Below, one piece after another: positions 7,088 to 16,159 of a stretch of DNA of 64,000 bases (positions within the stretch are counted from its first letter, which is position 1; each line of letters opens with the position of its first letter). Under the pieces are notes generated by a model. It was not told where the DNA came from and made no database searches. It worked only from the letters and a program-made list of their open reading frames with translations. Source of the DNA: Micromonospora_J zhanjiangensis (GTDB lineage Bacteria; Actinomycetota; Actinomycetes; Mycobacteriales; Micromonosporaceae). A program made the translations under genes and the position numbers. The stretch covers positions 1 to 64,000 of the forward strand of contig NZ_JBHSBN010000009.1 in the NCBI RefSeq assembly GCF_042650605.1. Direction: 5' to 3'.

Positions 7088-8169
7088 AGGTCGAGGCGTC
7101 GCCCGTCGAGGCGTTGCCGGGCGAGCCGGTGCGCCGCCGCGGCCGGGGTGTCGCCGGTACGCGCGGCGTCGGCCAGGATGCGCGCCAGCGTGTCACCGAT
7201 GCCGCGGACCCGGGCGACGGCCCGTTCGGTGGTCTCGTGGTGCAGTTCGACGGCGGTGGCGTGGATGATGCCGCCGGCGCTGACCACGAAGTCCGGTGCC
7301 CACAGGATGCCGCGCCGGTGCAGCAGGTCGGCGGTGGCGGGCGCGTCGAGTTGGTTGTTGGCCGGACCCGCGACGGCGGCGCAGCGCAGCCGCGGCACCG
7401 TGTCCGGGTTGAGGATGCCGCCGAGCGCGGCCGGCACCAGCACGTCCACCTCGCACCCGAGCGCGTCCTCGGGTTCCCGCCAGGTGGCGCCGAGTTCGTC
7501 GGCGAGGGCCCGCCGGCCGGGGTCGACGTCGGTCACCACGAGGTCCGCCCCCGCGGCGGCGAGCTGCCGGGCGAGGTGACCGCCGACCCGGCCGAGCCCC
7601 AGGACGGCGAGGCGGCGGCCGGCCGGTTCCGGCGACCCGAACGCGGCCGCGCACAGGGCACGCAGCGCGGCGACGACGCCGGTGGCGGTGTGCACCGACG
7701 AGTCACCGCTGCCGCCGTCCGCCGGCGGCCGGCAGAAGGCGTACGGGGTGCGTTCGGCGATGATGGTCATGTCCCGGGGGCCGGTGCCGATGTCCGGGCC
7801 GGTCGCGTAGGCGCCGGCCAGCTCGGCGATGGTGTCGGCGACGTCGTGCAGGATCGCCCGTCGGGCGGCCGGGCCCGGGACGTACCCGGTCGGTAGGGCG
7901 ACGACGGTCTTGCCGCCGCCGTTCGGCAGGCCCGCGACGGCGCACTTGTCCGTCATGGCGGCGGACAGCCGCAGGGCGTCGTCCAGCGCCTCGGTCCAGT
8001 GCCGGTAGCCGGTGAGCCGGCAGCCGCCGATGGCCTGGCCCAGGACGGTCGAGTGCACGGCCACGACGACCGGTACGCCGGACCGCGGGCCGCGCCGGAC
8101 GCGGACCTGCTCGTGCTCCAGCGGCGGGCCGGACCCGCTCGGCGGACCGTCCTGCGAGATCGGGCGCAT
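7075..8169 (-). CDS. Leu/Val/Phe/Glu-type dehydrogenase (branched-chain amino acid dehydrogenase)
   Basis: 364-residue NAD(P)-dependent amino-acid dehydrogenase that should oxidatively deaminate valine or leucine to the 2-oxo acid. The catalytic half has the GGCR, K-containing MTDKCAVAGLPNGGGKTVV and GPDIGT blocks of the family. The Rossmann half has VLGLGRVGGHLARQL and the typical AGPANNQL segment. ATG 8169 is preceded by GGAGG at 8-nt spacing. The length is normal. It is divergent from an Lrp/AsnC regulator, an arrangement known for valine dehydrogenase and branched-chain oxo-acid genes in actinobacteria, so Lrp-type control is likely. Its 3' end runs into a tandem repeat that forms the stop codon. 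Confidence 0.9.
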   Translation of the reverse strand: MRPISQDGPPSGSGPPLEHEQVRVRRGPRSGVPVVVAVHSTVLGQAIGGCRLTGYRHWTEALDDALRLSAAMTDKCAVAGLPNGGGKTVVALPTGYVPGPAARRAILHDVADTIAELAGAYATGPDIGTGPRDMTIIAERTPYAFCRPPADGGSGDSSVHTATGVVAALRALCAAAFGSPEPAGRRLAVLGLGRVGGHLARQLAAAGADLVVTDVDPGRRALADELGATWREPEDALGCEVDVLVPAALGGILNPDTVPRLRCAAVAGPANNQLDAPATADLLHRRGILWAPDFVVSAGGIIHATAVELHHETTERAVARVRGIGDTLARILADAARTGDTPAAAAHRLARQRLDGRRLDLARP

Positions 8170-8279
8170 GGCGACAACCTCCGTACGTGAGTCGGACAAC
8201 ACGCCGAAAGTTAGCCGTCTCCACGTCTGAATTGGACGATGATCGAACGATATTCGGACGTCGAAGGGAATTTCCGGCC
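8170..8279. promoter_or_regulatory. Divergent promoter/operator between dehydrogenase and Lrp genes
   Basis: 110-bp AT-richer intergenic region with the imperfect palindrome TCGAACGATATTCGGA (8242-8257), a plausible Lrp-type site just upstream of the regulator start. The assignment rests on position and symmetry only. Confidence 0.45.
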
Positions 8280-8756
8280 GTGGACGAACTTGATTCGGCG
8301 ATCGTGCGGCATCTGCAGCGCGATGCCCGGCAGACCAACCGGGACCTGGCCCGGGCGCTCGGCGTCGCCCCGTCCACCTGCCTGGAGCGGGTACGCGCGC
8401 TCCGGGAGCGGGGCGTGATCGCCGGCTACCACGCCGAGATCAGCCTGCCGGCGCTGGGCCGGCACGTGCAGGCGTTGCTGCACGTGCAGGTCCGGCCGCT
8501 CAGCCGCGAGGTCATCGAGTCGTTCAAGCGCTACGTGACCCCGCTGCCCGAGGTGCTGTCCGTGTTCGTGGTGGCCGGCGGCGACGACTTCCTGGTCCAC
8601 GTCGCCGTGCCGAGCGTGGACGCGTTGCACGCGTTCCTGATGGACAAGGTCAGCAAGCGGCGGGAGATCGTCGGCTTCCGCAGCTCGATCATCTATCAGC
8701 ACTCCCGCAACCAGGTGCTCGCGCCGCTGCCGACCCGGCCGGAGTCGTCACCCTGA
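8280..8756 (+). CDS. Lrp/AsnC-family regulator
   Basis: 158 residues: an N-terminal HTH (DELDSAIVRHLQRDARQTNR through STCLERVRALRERGVI) and a C-terminal RAM/ligand-binding domain (LHVQVRP, FVVAGGDDFLVHVAVPSVDAL). GTG 8280 follows GAAGGGA; longer upstream frames lack homology. Lrp proteins form octamers that sense amino acids. The divergent amino-acid dehydrogenase is the obvious target, as with BkdR-type regulators. Confidence 0.88.
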   Translation: MDELDSAIVRHLQRDARQTNRDLARALGVAPSTCLERVRALRERGVIAGYHAEISLPALGRHVQALLHVQVRPLSREVIESFKRYVTPLPEVLSVFVVAGGDDFLVHVAVPSVDALHAFLMDKVSKRREIVGFRSSIIYQHSRNQVLAPLPTRPESSP

Positions 8757-9584
8757 GCCGTCGCCACCGCCCGACTCCGAGCCGCCGCCCGGTTCGACCA
8801 CGGTCAACAGGTACGTCGAGTGGACCACCACCGGTGCGGTGTCGCCGCCGGCGGCGTCGACGAAGCAGCGCCGCAGGTCGGCGAGCAACCCGTCCCACGC
8901 CCCGGTCGACTCCAGTTCGGACCGTTGCGCCTGCAGGTGACCGGCGGTACGGGTCCAGAAGCCGACCGCCTCGTCGGCGGTGCGGAACTCGAAACGCACC
9001 GACGACGTACCGCTGGCGACCGACGCTCCCGCCGCCCCGAACAGCCCACGGACGAAGTCCGGGTCGCCCCACCTGACCGGTGGCGTACCCGCCGGATCCG
9101 GCGGCGGCAGGTACGGCGCCATCGCCCGGTTGGTGGCGGACATGAAACTGTCCGGCGTCCACGCGGCCACCACGACCCGCCCGTCGGGCCGACAGCACCG
9201 CAGCAGTTCGCCGGCCGCGGTCCGGGGGTCGGGCGCGTACATCGAGGCGAAGACGGACAGCACCCGGTCGAAGCTGTGGTCGGGCGCGTCGATCCGTTCC
9301 GCGACGCCGTCGCGCCAGGTGACGGTGAGGTCTTCCCGCTCGGCCCGACCGGCCGCCACGGCGAGCAGTCGCGCCGTCGGGTCCGTGCCGGTCACCCGGG
9401 CACCCGCGCGGGCGGCGAGCAGGGCGGCGTTGCCGGTGCCGGTGCCGACGTCCAGCACCCGCTGGCCGGCGCGGATCCCGGCCGCGTCGACCACCGCCGC
9501 CGCGGCGGGGAGCAGGCGGTCGGCCATGGCGGGATAGTCACCCGCGGCCCAGGTGTTGGTCTGCCCGCCACCGGTTGATGTCAT
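8748..9584 (-). CDS. Class I SAM-dependent methyltransferase
   Basis: 278 residues with a Methyltransf_11/25-type Rossmann domain: motif I VLDVGTGTGNAALLAA (about 40-55), an acidic motif-II region (TGTDPTARLL) and the post-II block FDRVLSVFASMYAPDP. The substrate is unknown; similar proteins methylate small molecules, quinones or arsenite, but no arsenite cysteines are seen. It overlaps the convergent Lrp gene by 9 bp. A Gly/Ser-rich tail ends the protein. Confidence 0.82.
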   Translation of the reverse strand: MTSTGGGQTNTWAAGDYPAMADRLLPAAAAVVDAAGIRAGQRVLDVGTGTGNAALLAARAGARVTGTDPTARLLAVAAGRAEREDLTVTWRDGVAERIDAPDHSFDRVLSVFASMYAPDPRTAAGELLRCCRPDGRVVVAAWTPDSFMSATNRAMAPYLPPPDPAGTPPVRWGDPDFVRGLFGAAGASVASGTSSVRFEFRTADEAVGFWTRTAGHLQAQRSELESTGAWDGLLADLRRCFVDAAGGDTAPVVVHSTYLLTVVEPGGGSESGGGDGSG

Positions 9585-9676
9585 CGCCGTACTCCCGACC
9601 GTTTGTGGTGTCGAAACCGCACCGGCACAGCATGCCGTACCGGTGCCGTTTCCCACCTCCCCCGGCCGCGGCCCGG

Positions 9677-10054
9677 TCACAGCGGTCGCACGTACCCGGC
9701 GCGCCACTGCGGCGACGGGTCCGAACCCGGACACGTCCAGTACTCCCGGCCGTCGACGACCCTCCCGTCCCGGACCGTCCAGAACGACGCCACCCGGTGC
9801 AGCCCCATGGTGTCGTGCGGGACCTCCACCTCGGACGCCACCCGCTCGCCGTCGGCCACGATCCGGAGCACGTCGATGGACCATCCCTCCGGATACTCCG
9901 CGTTAATCCGTACGTAGTTGTCGCGGCCGACGATCCGCTCGGCGCTGACCGGCCACTCCACCACCACGTCCTCGGCCAGCAACCCACCGAGCCCGACCCA
10001 GTCCCGGGCCTGCATGCGATCCCACAGCTCACGAACGATCTTTGCTGACTCCAT
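9677..10054 (-). CDS. SnoaL-like / NTF2-fold protein
   Basis: 125 residues of the NTF2-like fold: the helix AKIVRELWDRMQARDWVGLGGLLAEDVVVEWP, a central RIVGRDNYVRI segment and a terminal sheet with FWTVRDGRVVDGREYWT. Members serve as small hydrolases, isomerases or binding modules; no specific active site can be assigned. ATG 10054 has AGGA upstream. Confidence 0.78.
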   Translation of the reverse strand: MESAKIVRELWDRMQARDWVGLGGLLAEDVVVEWPVSAERIVGRDNYVRINAEYPEGWSIDVLRIVADGERVASEVEVPHDTMGLHRVASFWTVRDGRVVDGREYWTCPGSDPSPQWRAGYVRPL

Positions 10055-10265
10055 GCGCACATCCTGGCAGCGACCACCGACAAAAACGGCGAACGCCCGT
10101 GCCCGGTGGGATTGCGCGCAGCGGGTCGTGCGTGCCGCGCGGTACGTCCGGGCGGCCGACCAACGGAATCCGGCGAACCGGTGGGGCCGGCGGACAGCCC
10201 CGCGGTCGCGCCGGGTCGCGGCCGATTCCCGCGGAAGTGACGGATCCGCTGGCTACGATGGCGCG

Positions 10266-10784
10266 ATGCGTGAGACGGAAGCAGAACTCGACGAACTCCA
10301 GACCCTGCTCGACGCTTCGCTGGCTCGTTCCACCGCCCACGCCCGCTCGATCATCGACGGGCGCACCATCACCGCGCGGCAGCTCACCCAGGTCCTGACC
10401 GGCATGTGCACGTTGGCACTGTCGACCGTGACGGCGCGGAGCGAGCCGCGGATCAGCGGCGCGGACGGGCACTTCCTGCACGGCCGGTGGCACTTCGGCA
10501 CGGCACGCGGCGCCGCCAAGGCCCGTCATCTCGCCGCCCGCCCCGCCGCCAGTGTCGCGCATCTGCGCGGTGAGGATCTGGGCGTCTTCACCCACGGCAG
10601 GGTGGAGATTCTCAATCCCCGGGACGGCGAGCCGGCCGCCGACTGGCCGGACCTGCTGGCGTACTTCAAGGACTTCTACGGTGACGACGCGTTCGACTGG
10701 GACGAGGACATCGTCTACTACCGGCTGCACCCGCACTGGATGACCGTTTACGCGCCGGACGTCGACAAGCTCCTCGCCGGCTGA
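10266..10784 (+). CDS. Pyridoxamine 5'-phosphate oxidase-family (split-barrel flavin/F420) protein
   Basis: 172 residues with a split beta-barrel pattern: MCTLALSTVTARSEPRISGADG, HFGTARGAAKARHLAARPAAS (phosphate/cofactor-binding region) and SVAHLRGEDLGVFTHGRVEIL. Such proteins bind FMN, F420 or heme and reduce small substrates. The start ATG 10266 is well placed. The N-terminal helix is typical of actinobacterial PNPOx-like proteins. Confidence 0.78.
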   Translation: MRETEAELDELQTLLDASLARSTAHARSIIDGRTITARQLTQVLTGMCTLALSTVTARSEPRISGADGHFLHGRWHFGTARGAAKARHLAARPAASVAHLRGEDLGVFTHGRVEILNPRDGEPAADWPDLLAYFKDFYGDDAFDWDEDIVYYRLHPHWMTVYAPDVDKLLAG

Positions 10785-10802
10785 CCGTGGCGGCGCCGGG
10801 GC

Positions 10803-11312
10803 TCAGGGCTGGTCGCCGCTCTCGATGGTCGTGGTCAGCTTCTTGAGCAGCCGGTTGAGGGTGGCCAGCTCCCCCTGGGACAGGACGCCCAGCAGCGCCT
10901 CCTCGTCGCGGCCGCGCAGCGCCATGGCCCGCCGCCAGATGGCCACGCCCGCGCCGGTGGCCTCCACCTCGATGCCGCGCCGGTCGGTGGGGCTGGGGGT
11001 GCGCTTGAGGTAGCCCGCCCTCTCCAGGGCGTCGAGCCGGCCGGTCATTCCGGCCGGGGAGACGCCGAGGTCCTCCGCCAGCGCCCGCGGCGAGGCCCGA
11101 CCGGGGGTGTCCCGGATCATCAGGTGGTGCAGCGTCTCGTACTCGGAGGGTTGCAGGCCCACCTCGGTGGCCGCGCTCCGGGCGCTGTCCTTGAAGTGCC
11201 GGTTGACCTTGCCGATCCGGACGGTGGCGGCCTCGATCTCGTCGTCGAAGGACACGTCGATCCAGTGGTCCCGCCAGCGGGCGACGTGTCGGTCGGCGAA
11301 GTCCTGACCCAT
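10803..11312 (-). CDS. MarR-family transcriptional regulator
   Basis: 169 residues: a dimerisation helix, then a winged helix (ALAEDLGVSPAGMTGRLDALERAGYLKRTPSPTDRRGIEVEAT, the classic DRR wing) and a C-terminal helix. It is divergent from a major-facilitator transporter 74 bp away, with a 27-bp symmetric palindrome over the transporter promoter, so it is very likely the efflux repressor. Confidence 0.92.
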   Translation of the reverse strand: MGQDFADRHVARWRDHWIDVSFDDEIEAATVRIGKVNRHFKDSARSAATEVGLQPSEYETLHHLMIRDTPGRASPRALAEDLGVSPAGMTGRLDALERAGYLKRTPSPTDRRGIEVEATGAGVAIWRRAMALRGRDEEALLGVLSQGELATLNRLLKKLTTTIESGDQP

Positions 11313-11346
11313 GACCGGATCCTAACAGTCGTTCGGTGGCGAAAAG

Positions 11347-11379
11347 TTCGTTGACAAATTATTTGCTGGCGAAATAGTT
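11347..11379 (+). promoter_or_regulatory. MarR operator overlapping the MFS promoter
   Basis: TTCG (11347-11350), CAAATTATTTG (11355-11365) and CGAA (11370-11373) are symmetric about 11360, which is MarR-operator form. The same stretch contains TTGACA (11351-11356) and, 17 nt on, ATAGTT (11374-11379), a good -35/-10 pair. The start codon at 11387 is about where transcription would begin, so a leaderless mRNA is likely. Confidence 0.7.
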
Positions 11380-11386
11380 TCCCTCC

Positions 11387-12730
11387 ATGACCGCTGCCCC
11401 GATCCTCGCGCCGGATGCCGCCTCGCCCTGGCGCTCGCCACCCTTCCGCCAGCTGATGGCCGGCCGCACCCTGATCAGTCTCGGCTCGGCGATCACCCCC
11501 GTGGCGATGGCGCTCGCGGTGCTCCGGCTCGGCGGTTCCGCCACCGACCTCGGCCTGGTGGTGGCCGCGTACGCGCTGCTCGACGTGGTCACCACGCTCT
11601 TCGCCGGCGTGCTCGGCGACCGGTTCTCCCGCACCGCCCTGATGCGCGGCTCCGCCGCACTGGCCTGCGTCTCCCAGGCCGTCGTGGCGGTGAGCCTGGG
11701 TACGGGCGTGGCGAGCGTACCGATGCTCGCGGTCATGAGCGCCCTCAACGGTGCCCTGGCCGCGATCGCCGGTCCGAGTTCCCGGGCCGTGGTGCCGCAG
11801 ACCGTGCCCGCCGCGGCGCTGCCGACCGCGGTCTCGGTGCTGCGGCTGGCGCAGAACACCGCCATGGTGCTGGGTTTCAGCCTCGGCGGCCTGCTGGTCA
11901 GTCTCTTCGGACCGGGTTGGGCGATCGGCGTCAACGCCGCGGTCTCCGCCGCCGCGGCGGTCTGCTTCACCGTCATGACGGTCGCGCCGCTGGCCGCCCC
12001 CGCGGCCGGCTCGCTCCTCGGCGACCTGGGCGCCGGCGCCCGCGAGGTCTTCCGGCACACCTGGCTCTGGGTGCTGATCATCCAGGCGCTGGTCTACCAC
12101 CTGGTCTACGGCGGCGTACAGGGCGTCGTCGGGCCGGTCATGGTGACCCGGATCTTCGGCGAGGCGGCGTGGGGCTGGTCCCTGGCCGCGTTGATGGTCG
12201 GCTTCATGGCCGGCGGCGTCGTCACGTTGCGCTACCGCCCGAGCCGGATGCTGCTGTCCGGTACCGCCTTCCTGGCCCTGACCGCCTGCTTCCCGCTGGC
12301 CATGGCGCTGCCCGTACCGCTGTGGGTGGTGCTGGCCGGCGCCTTCCTGCACGGCTTCGGCCTGGAGATCTTCAGCGTCAACTGGGACCTGGCGATCCAG
12401 CAGAACATCGCCCCCGACAAGCTGGCCCGGGTCTTCGCCTTCGACCAGGTCGGCTCGTTCGTGATGCGCCCGCTCGGCCTGGTCCTGGTCGGCCCGGTCG
12501 CCGAGCGGCTCGGCGAACGCCACTGGCTCGTCGTCACGGCCGCCGTGATGGCCGGCTCGACCGCCCTGGCCCTGCTGCCGCCCTCCGTGCGCGGCCTGCG
12601 CCGCCAGTCACCGCCGGCCACCCCCACCCCATCGCCGTCCGACCCCGTCGCACCCCCGCCGTCCGACCCCGTCACACCGCCGCGACCCGATCGCGTCCCG
12701 GCCGCCGCCGGCGACCAGCCGGCTCCCTGA
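11387..12730 (+). CDS. Major facilitator superfamily efflux transporter
   Basis: 447-residue, about 12-TM MFS protein of the MFS_3/enterobactin-exporter type. The loop between TM2 and TM3 carries GVLGDRFSRTALMRG, the family motif A. The C-terminus has a Pro/Asp-rich cytoplasmic tail with repeated SDPVxPP units. It is probably a drug or metabolite exporter repressed by the divergent MarR protein. No Shine-Dalgarno is visible before ATG 11387, which agrees with a leaderless transcript. Confidence 0.88.
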   Translation: MTAAPILAPDAASPWRSPPFRQLMAGRTLISLGSAITPVAMALAVLRLGGSATDLGLVVAAYALLDVVTTLFAGVLGDRFSRTALMRGSAALACVSQAVVAVSLGTGVASVPMLAVMSALNGALAAIAGPSSRAVVPQTVPAAALPTAVSVLRLAQNTAMVLGFSLGGLLVSLFGPGWAIGVNAAVSAAAAVCFTVMTVAPLAAPAAGSLLGDLGAGAREVFRHTWLWVLIIQALVYHLVYGGVQGVVGPVMVTRIFGEAAWGWSLAALMVGFMAGGVVTLRYRPSRMLLSGTAFLALTACFPLAMALPVPLWVVLAGAFLHGFGLEIFSVNWDLAIQQNIAPDKLARVFAFDQVGSFVMRPLGLVLVGPVAERLGERHWLVVTAAVMAGSTALALLPPSVRGLRRQSPPATPTPSPSDPVAPPPSDPVTPPRPDRVPAAAGDQPAP

Positions 12731-12770
12731 CCGGTCCCTTCCGGGTACGCCGACAGCGCGACCCGATGCT

Positions 12771-12829
12771 GCGCCGACTGGGGAATCTCAGTGTCGCTCC
12801 AACAGCACTCAGATTCCCCAGTTCGGCGC
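12771..12829. terminator. Bidirectional hairpin after the MFS gene
   Basis: Inverted repeat 12771-12793 with 12806-12829 (core CTGGGGAATCT / AGATTCCCCAG). It is near-perfect, with one mismatch and one bulged T, and a 12-nt loop. It lies between convergent genes. Confidence 0.75.
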
Positions 12830-12890
12830 GCCTCGTCTGTTTCTGCTTTCCGACGACGTGCCCGCAACCACCGGACGGAGCCGGATGCGG

Positions 12891-14111
12891 TCAGCGGGAG
12901 CCGGTGGCGGGGCCGGAGTGGCCGGCGGCGAAGGCCAGCAGGAGGGCCGCGGTCCGCTGCGGGTCCTCCAGCATGGGCGAGTGCCCCACGTCGGGCAGCA
13001 CCTCGACCGTCGCGCCCGGGACGGCCCGGTAATCGGCGGCCGAGGAGGACCGCCACCTCCGGTCCTGCTGGCCGAAGATCACCAGCAGCGGCCGACCGAG
13101 GTCCGCCAGCCGTTCGGGCAGCGGACGCTGCCCCAGATATTCCTCGGCCGCCTTCGACGTCGCGGTCAGCGAGTGGTACGTCATGCCGCGCACGTCGTCG
13201 ACAATCCCTTGTGGAACCCGGTAACCGGGCCGACTCACCGCGGTGCTCAGTCCCCGGCGCAGAATGCCGTCGGTCCGCGCCCGCCACAGCAGCTGCCCCA
13301 GCACGGGCACGAACAACAACTGGCCGACGGGTCCGTCCGAGATGAAGGCGTCCAGCCGGGGCCCGGTGTCCACGAGTACGAGTGCGGTCACCAGGTCATT
13401 GCGCTGTTCGGTGAGCGCGGTGGCGACGTATCCGCCGGTGGAATGGGCGACGACCAGGGCCCGCCGTACGCCGAGCCGGTTCAGCACCTCGCCCACCCGG
13501 CGGCCCTGGTCCGGGATCGAGTAGCCGTCGCCGGCCGGCTTGGCCGACCCGCCGTGCCCGAGCAGGTCGACCCGGACGACCCGGTACGACGCGGCCAGCG
13601 CCGGCACCACGGCGTCCCACCACCGGGTCGAACCGGCGAGCCCGTGGACCAGCACCAGCACCGGGGCATCGGGCGGCCCGTCCTGCCGTACGTGGACGCT
13701 GCCACCGGCAACGGTCACCATCGAATCCCCCATGGGTTCACCTTCCTGCCTCGACACCAGCATCGCGTTTACCAACAGCAGCATGATCACCGCGAGCGGG
13801 ACGACCACGGCCACGACGCGCCGCCTACGACGGTTCCACGCGCGCCCGGTGCCCAGTCCCCTGTCGGTACCGGCGTGCGCTTGACCATCGCCGACGTGCG
13901 CCCCTCCGGCACCCGCCGACGACTTGCCATCGCCCGCGCGCGACTCCTCGCCGCCTGCGTGCGACTCGGCATCGTCAGCGGGTCGCTCGTCGGTGCCCGC
14001 ACGCGGTGCACCGTCGCCAGCGCGTGACCCCTTGCCGCCCGCGGGCGGGTCGCCGTGGCCCGCGGGCGGGCCGGTGTCGTTGGGCTGTGCGGCCCGGGAG
14101 GACGTCGTCAT
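12891..14111 (-). CDS. Membrane-anchored alpha/beta hydrolase
   Basis: 406 residues from ATG 14111. A Gly/Asp/Ala-rich low-complexity N-terminus of about 95 residues is followed by an RRRRR cluster and one clean TM segment (VVAVVVPLAVIMLLLVNAML), then an alpha/beta-hydrolase domain. That domain has HGLAGS (oxyanion), AHSTGG (nucleophile elbow, GxSxG variant with Ser), the acid in IFGQQDRRW and the His in LPDVGHSPMLEDP. The catalytic domain should face outside. A second ATG (about 13733) has an excellent GGAAGGTGA upstream and would give a soluble form, so two products are possible. It is divergent from an AraC regulator. Confidence 0.8.
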   Translation of the reverse strand: MTTSSRAAQPNDTGPPAGHGDPPAGGKGSRAGDGAPRAGTDERPADDAESHAGGEESRAGDGKSSAGAGGAHVGDGQAHAGTDRGLGTGRAWNRRRRRVVAVVVPLAVIMLLLVNAMLVSRQEGEPMGDSMVTVAGGSVHVRQDGPPDAPVLVLVHGLAGSTRWWDAVVPALAASYRVVRVDLLGHGGSAKPAGDGYSIPDQGRRVGEVLNRLGVRRALVVAHSTGGYVATALTEQRNDLVTALVLVDTGPRLDAFISDGPVGQLLFVPVLGQLLWRARTDGILRRGLSTAVSRPGYRVPQGIVDDVRGMTYHSLTATSKAAEEYLGQRPLPERLADLGRPLLVIFGQQDRRWRSSSAADYRAVPGATVEVLPDVGHSPMLEDPQRTAALLLAFAAGHSGPATGSR

Positions 14112-14187
14112 GGGCCCACTGTCGCCGGCCGCGCCCGCTCCGGATTGAACGAATGTTCCCGTCGACCGGCGCGGATAGCATGTGCCG

Positions 14188-15051
14188 ATGCGGTTCACCG
14201 TACGCCGCCGGGCCGGTGCGATCGTGTGGGACGTGGCACGGCCCGCGCGACCCGGCCGGCTGCCCGGAGTCGGCATGACCGGATTCCGGGACCACGGCAC
14301 CGGCGCGGCCGGTCCGCAGGTGATCCCGCACCCGGCCGTGACGCTGGCCCTGGACTTCGGTGCCGGCCCGCTCGTGGTGGCCGACGCCGTCGGGCGGGAA
14401 CGGTCCGGCAGCCTCGTCGCCGGACTGGGCTTCGGACCCGGTCCACTCTGGGTGCGGGGCGCGCACTTCGAAGCCGTACAGGTGCGGTTGTCGCCCTTGG
14501 TGGCGCCCGCGCTGCTGGGGATCTCCCCCGGTGAGCTGGACGGCGCCGTGGTGTCCCTGGACGGCCTGTGGGGCCGGGAGGCGGCCCGGGCGCGCGAGCG
14601 GCTGGCCACCGTCGCGGCGTGGCCGGACCGGTTCGCGCTGGTCGGGGCGCTGCTCGCCGACCGGCGGCGGACGCGGTGGTCGGTGGACCCGGAGGTGGCC
14701 CGGGCCTGGCACCGGATCGTCGCCGGCGGCGGCCGGGTCCGGGTGGACGGGCTGGCGGCCGAGGTCGGCTGGAGCCGCAAACGCCTGTGGACCCGGTTCC
14801 GGGCGCAGATCGGCCTGCCGCCGAAGCAGGCGGCGAAGCTGGTCCGGTTCGACCGGGCCGCCCACCGACTGGCCGCGGGCGGGCCCGCCGCCCGGGTCGC
14901 GGCCGACACCGGGTACGCCGACCAGGCCCACCTGCACCGGGACGTCATGACCTTCACCGGCCTGACCCCGGCCACCATGGCCGGCGAGCCCTGGCTGGCG
15001 GTGGACGACCTCGCCTGGCCGACCACCGGACCCACGCACCTGAGCCGGTAG
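14188..15051 (+). CDS. AraC-family regulator
   Basis: 287 residues: an N-terminal sensing domain and a C-terminal double HTH (RVRVDGLAAEVGWSRKRLWTRFRAQIGLPPKQAAKLVRFDRA, then ADTGYADQAHLHRDVMTFTGLTP). It belongs to the group with a short N-terminal domain and the PPKQxxKLxRF signature. An in-frame GTG at 14182 is an alternative start. It diverges from the membrane alpha/beta hydrolase 76 bp away and may regulate it. Confidence 0.88.
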   Translation: MRFTVRRRAGAIVWDVARPARPGRLPGVGMTGFRDHGTGAAGPQVIPHPAVTLALDFGAGPLVVADAVGRERSGSLVAGLGFGPGPLWVRGAHFEAVQVRLSPLVAPALLGISPGELDGAVVSLDGLWGREAARARERLATVAAWPDRFALVGALLADRRRTRWSVDPEVARAWHRIVAGGGRVRVDGLAAEVGWSRKRLWTRFRAQIGLPPKQAAKLVRFDRAAHRLAAGGPAARVAADTGYADQAHLHRDVMTFTGLTPATMAGEPWLAVDDLAWPTTGPTHLSR

Positions 15052-15164
15052 GCATGTTCCGCGGTCGTGCCGGCTGGCTACCATTGCGCCGCCGAGCCGG
15101 CCCTCGCCCGGCCGTCGGCGCGCACGCGGAACCGCCATACCACTCATTACGGGGACAGCACCTG

Positions 15165-16100
15165 ATGGACACGACGAACACCGGACAACCGCCGACCGAG
15201 ACGGCACCCACCTGCTTCCGGCACCCGAAGCGGGAGACGTACGTGCGGTGCAGCCGGTGCGAGCGGCCCATCTGCCCGGACTGCATGCGGGAGGCGCCGG
15301 TCGGGTTCCGCTGCCCGGAGTGTGTCCGGGACGAGAACCGCACCGTACGGCAGTCCCGGACCGTCTTCGGCGGTCGATCCGTCGGACGGCCGGTGGTGAC
15401 GTACACGCTGATCGCGCTCAACGTCCTGGTGTACCTGGTGGAGCTGGTCCGGCCGTCGATCGTCGGCCAGTTCGACAACCTCGGCACCGGGCTGGTGGAC
15501 GACAGCGGCCGACGCTTCGTGGACGACGGTTACAGCTATCCCGGGTACCACTTCGCCGGCATCGCCAACGGCGAGTGGTACCGGCTGATCACCTCGACGT
15601 TCCTGCACCTGCAGCCGACCGAGGGCATCTTCGGGATCACACACATCCTGTTCAACATGTACTGGCTCTGGCTGCTCGGGCGGATCCTGGAGGAGCGGCT
15701 GGGCGTACTGCGCTTCCTGGCCGTGTACCTGCTCTCCGCGCTGGGCGGCTCGGTGCTGTTCTTCCTGGTCGACCCGCACGGCAGCGCGGTCGGCGCGTCG
15801 GGCGCGATCTACGGCCTGGCGGCCTGCTACTTCGTGGTCAGCCGCCGGCTGGGTTACCAGCCGCTGGACCGCAACCGGATGCTGATCTGGTTGATCCTGT
15901 GGCTGGTGCTGTCCGCGGGCTTCACCGCGTGGGAGGGCCACCTCGGCGGGCTGCTGGTCGGCGGCGCGGCGGCGGTGGGCATGGCGTACGCGCCGCAGCG
16001 GCGCCGCGGCCTGGTGCAGGCGGCCGTGGTGGTGGCCCTCGTCGTCCTCCTGGCCGCGCTGGTCGTGCTGAAGTCGGCGGGCCTCGACGCGTCCCCGTGA
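15165..16100 (+). CDS. Rhomboid-family intramembrane serine protease
   Basis: 311 residues. An N-terminal zinc-binding B-box-like region (CFRHPKRETYVRCSRCERPICPDC through CPEC) is followed by a six- to seven-TM rhomboid core: THILFNMYWLW (His and Asn of the active-site loop), GASGAIYGL (nucleophile Ser) and AWEGHLGGLLVG (catalytic His). This is the typical actinobacterial rhomboid architecture. It cleaves single-pass membrane substrates within the bilayer. ATG 15165 has GGGGA 9 nt upstream. Confidence 0.93.
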   Translation: MDTTNTGQPPTETAPTCFRHPKRETYVRCSRCERPICPDCMREAPVGFRCPECVRDENRTVRQSRTVFGGRSVGRPVVTYTLIALNVLVYLVELVRPSIVGQFDNLGTGLVDDSGRRFVDDGYSYPGYHFAGIANGEWYRLITSTFLHLQPTEGIFGITHILFNMYWLWLLGRILEERLGVLRFLAVYLLSALGGSVLFFLVDPHGSAVGASGAIYGLAACYFVVSRRLGYQPLDRNRMLIWLILWLVLSAGFTAWEGHLGGLLVGGAAAVGMAYAPQRRRGLVQAAVVVALVVLLAALVVLKSAGLDASP

Positions 16101-16159
16101 CGGGTGTGCCGGGCGGACCAGCCGCCCGGCGGCCCCGTCGAGAGGCGCGAACGTGAGGT

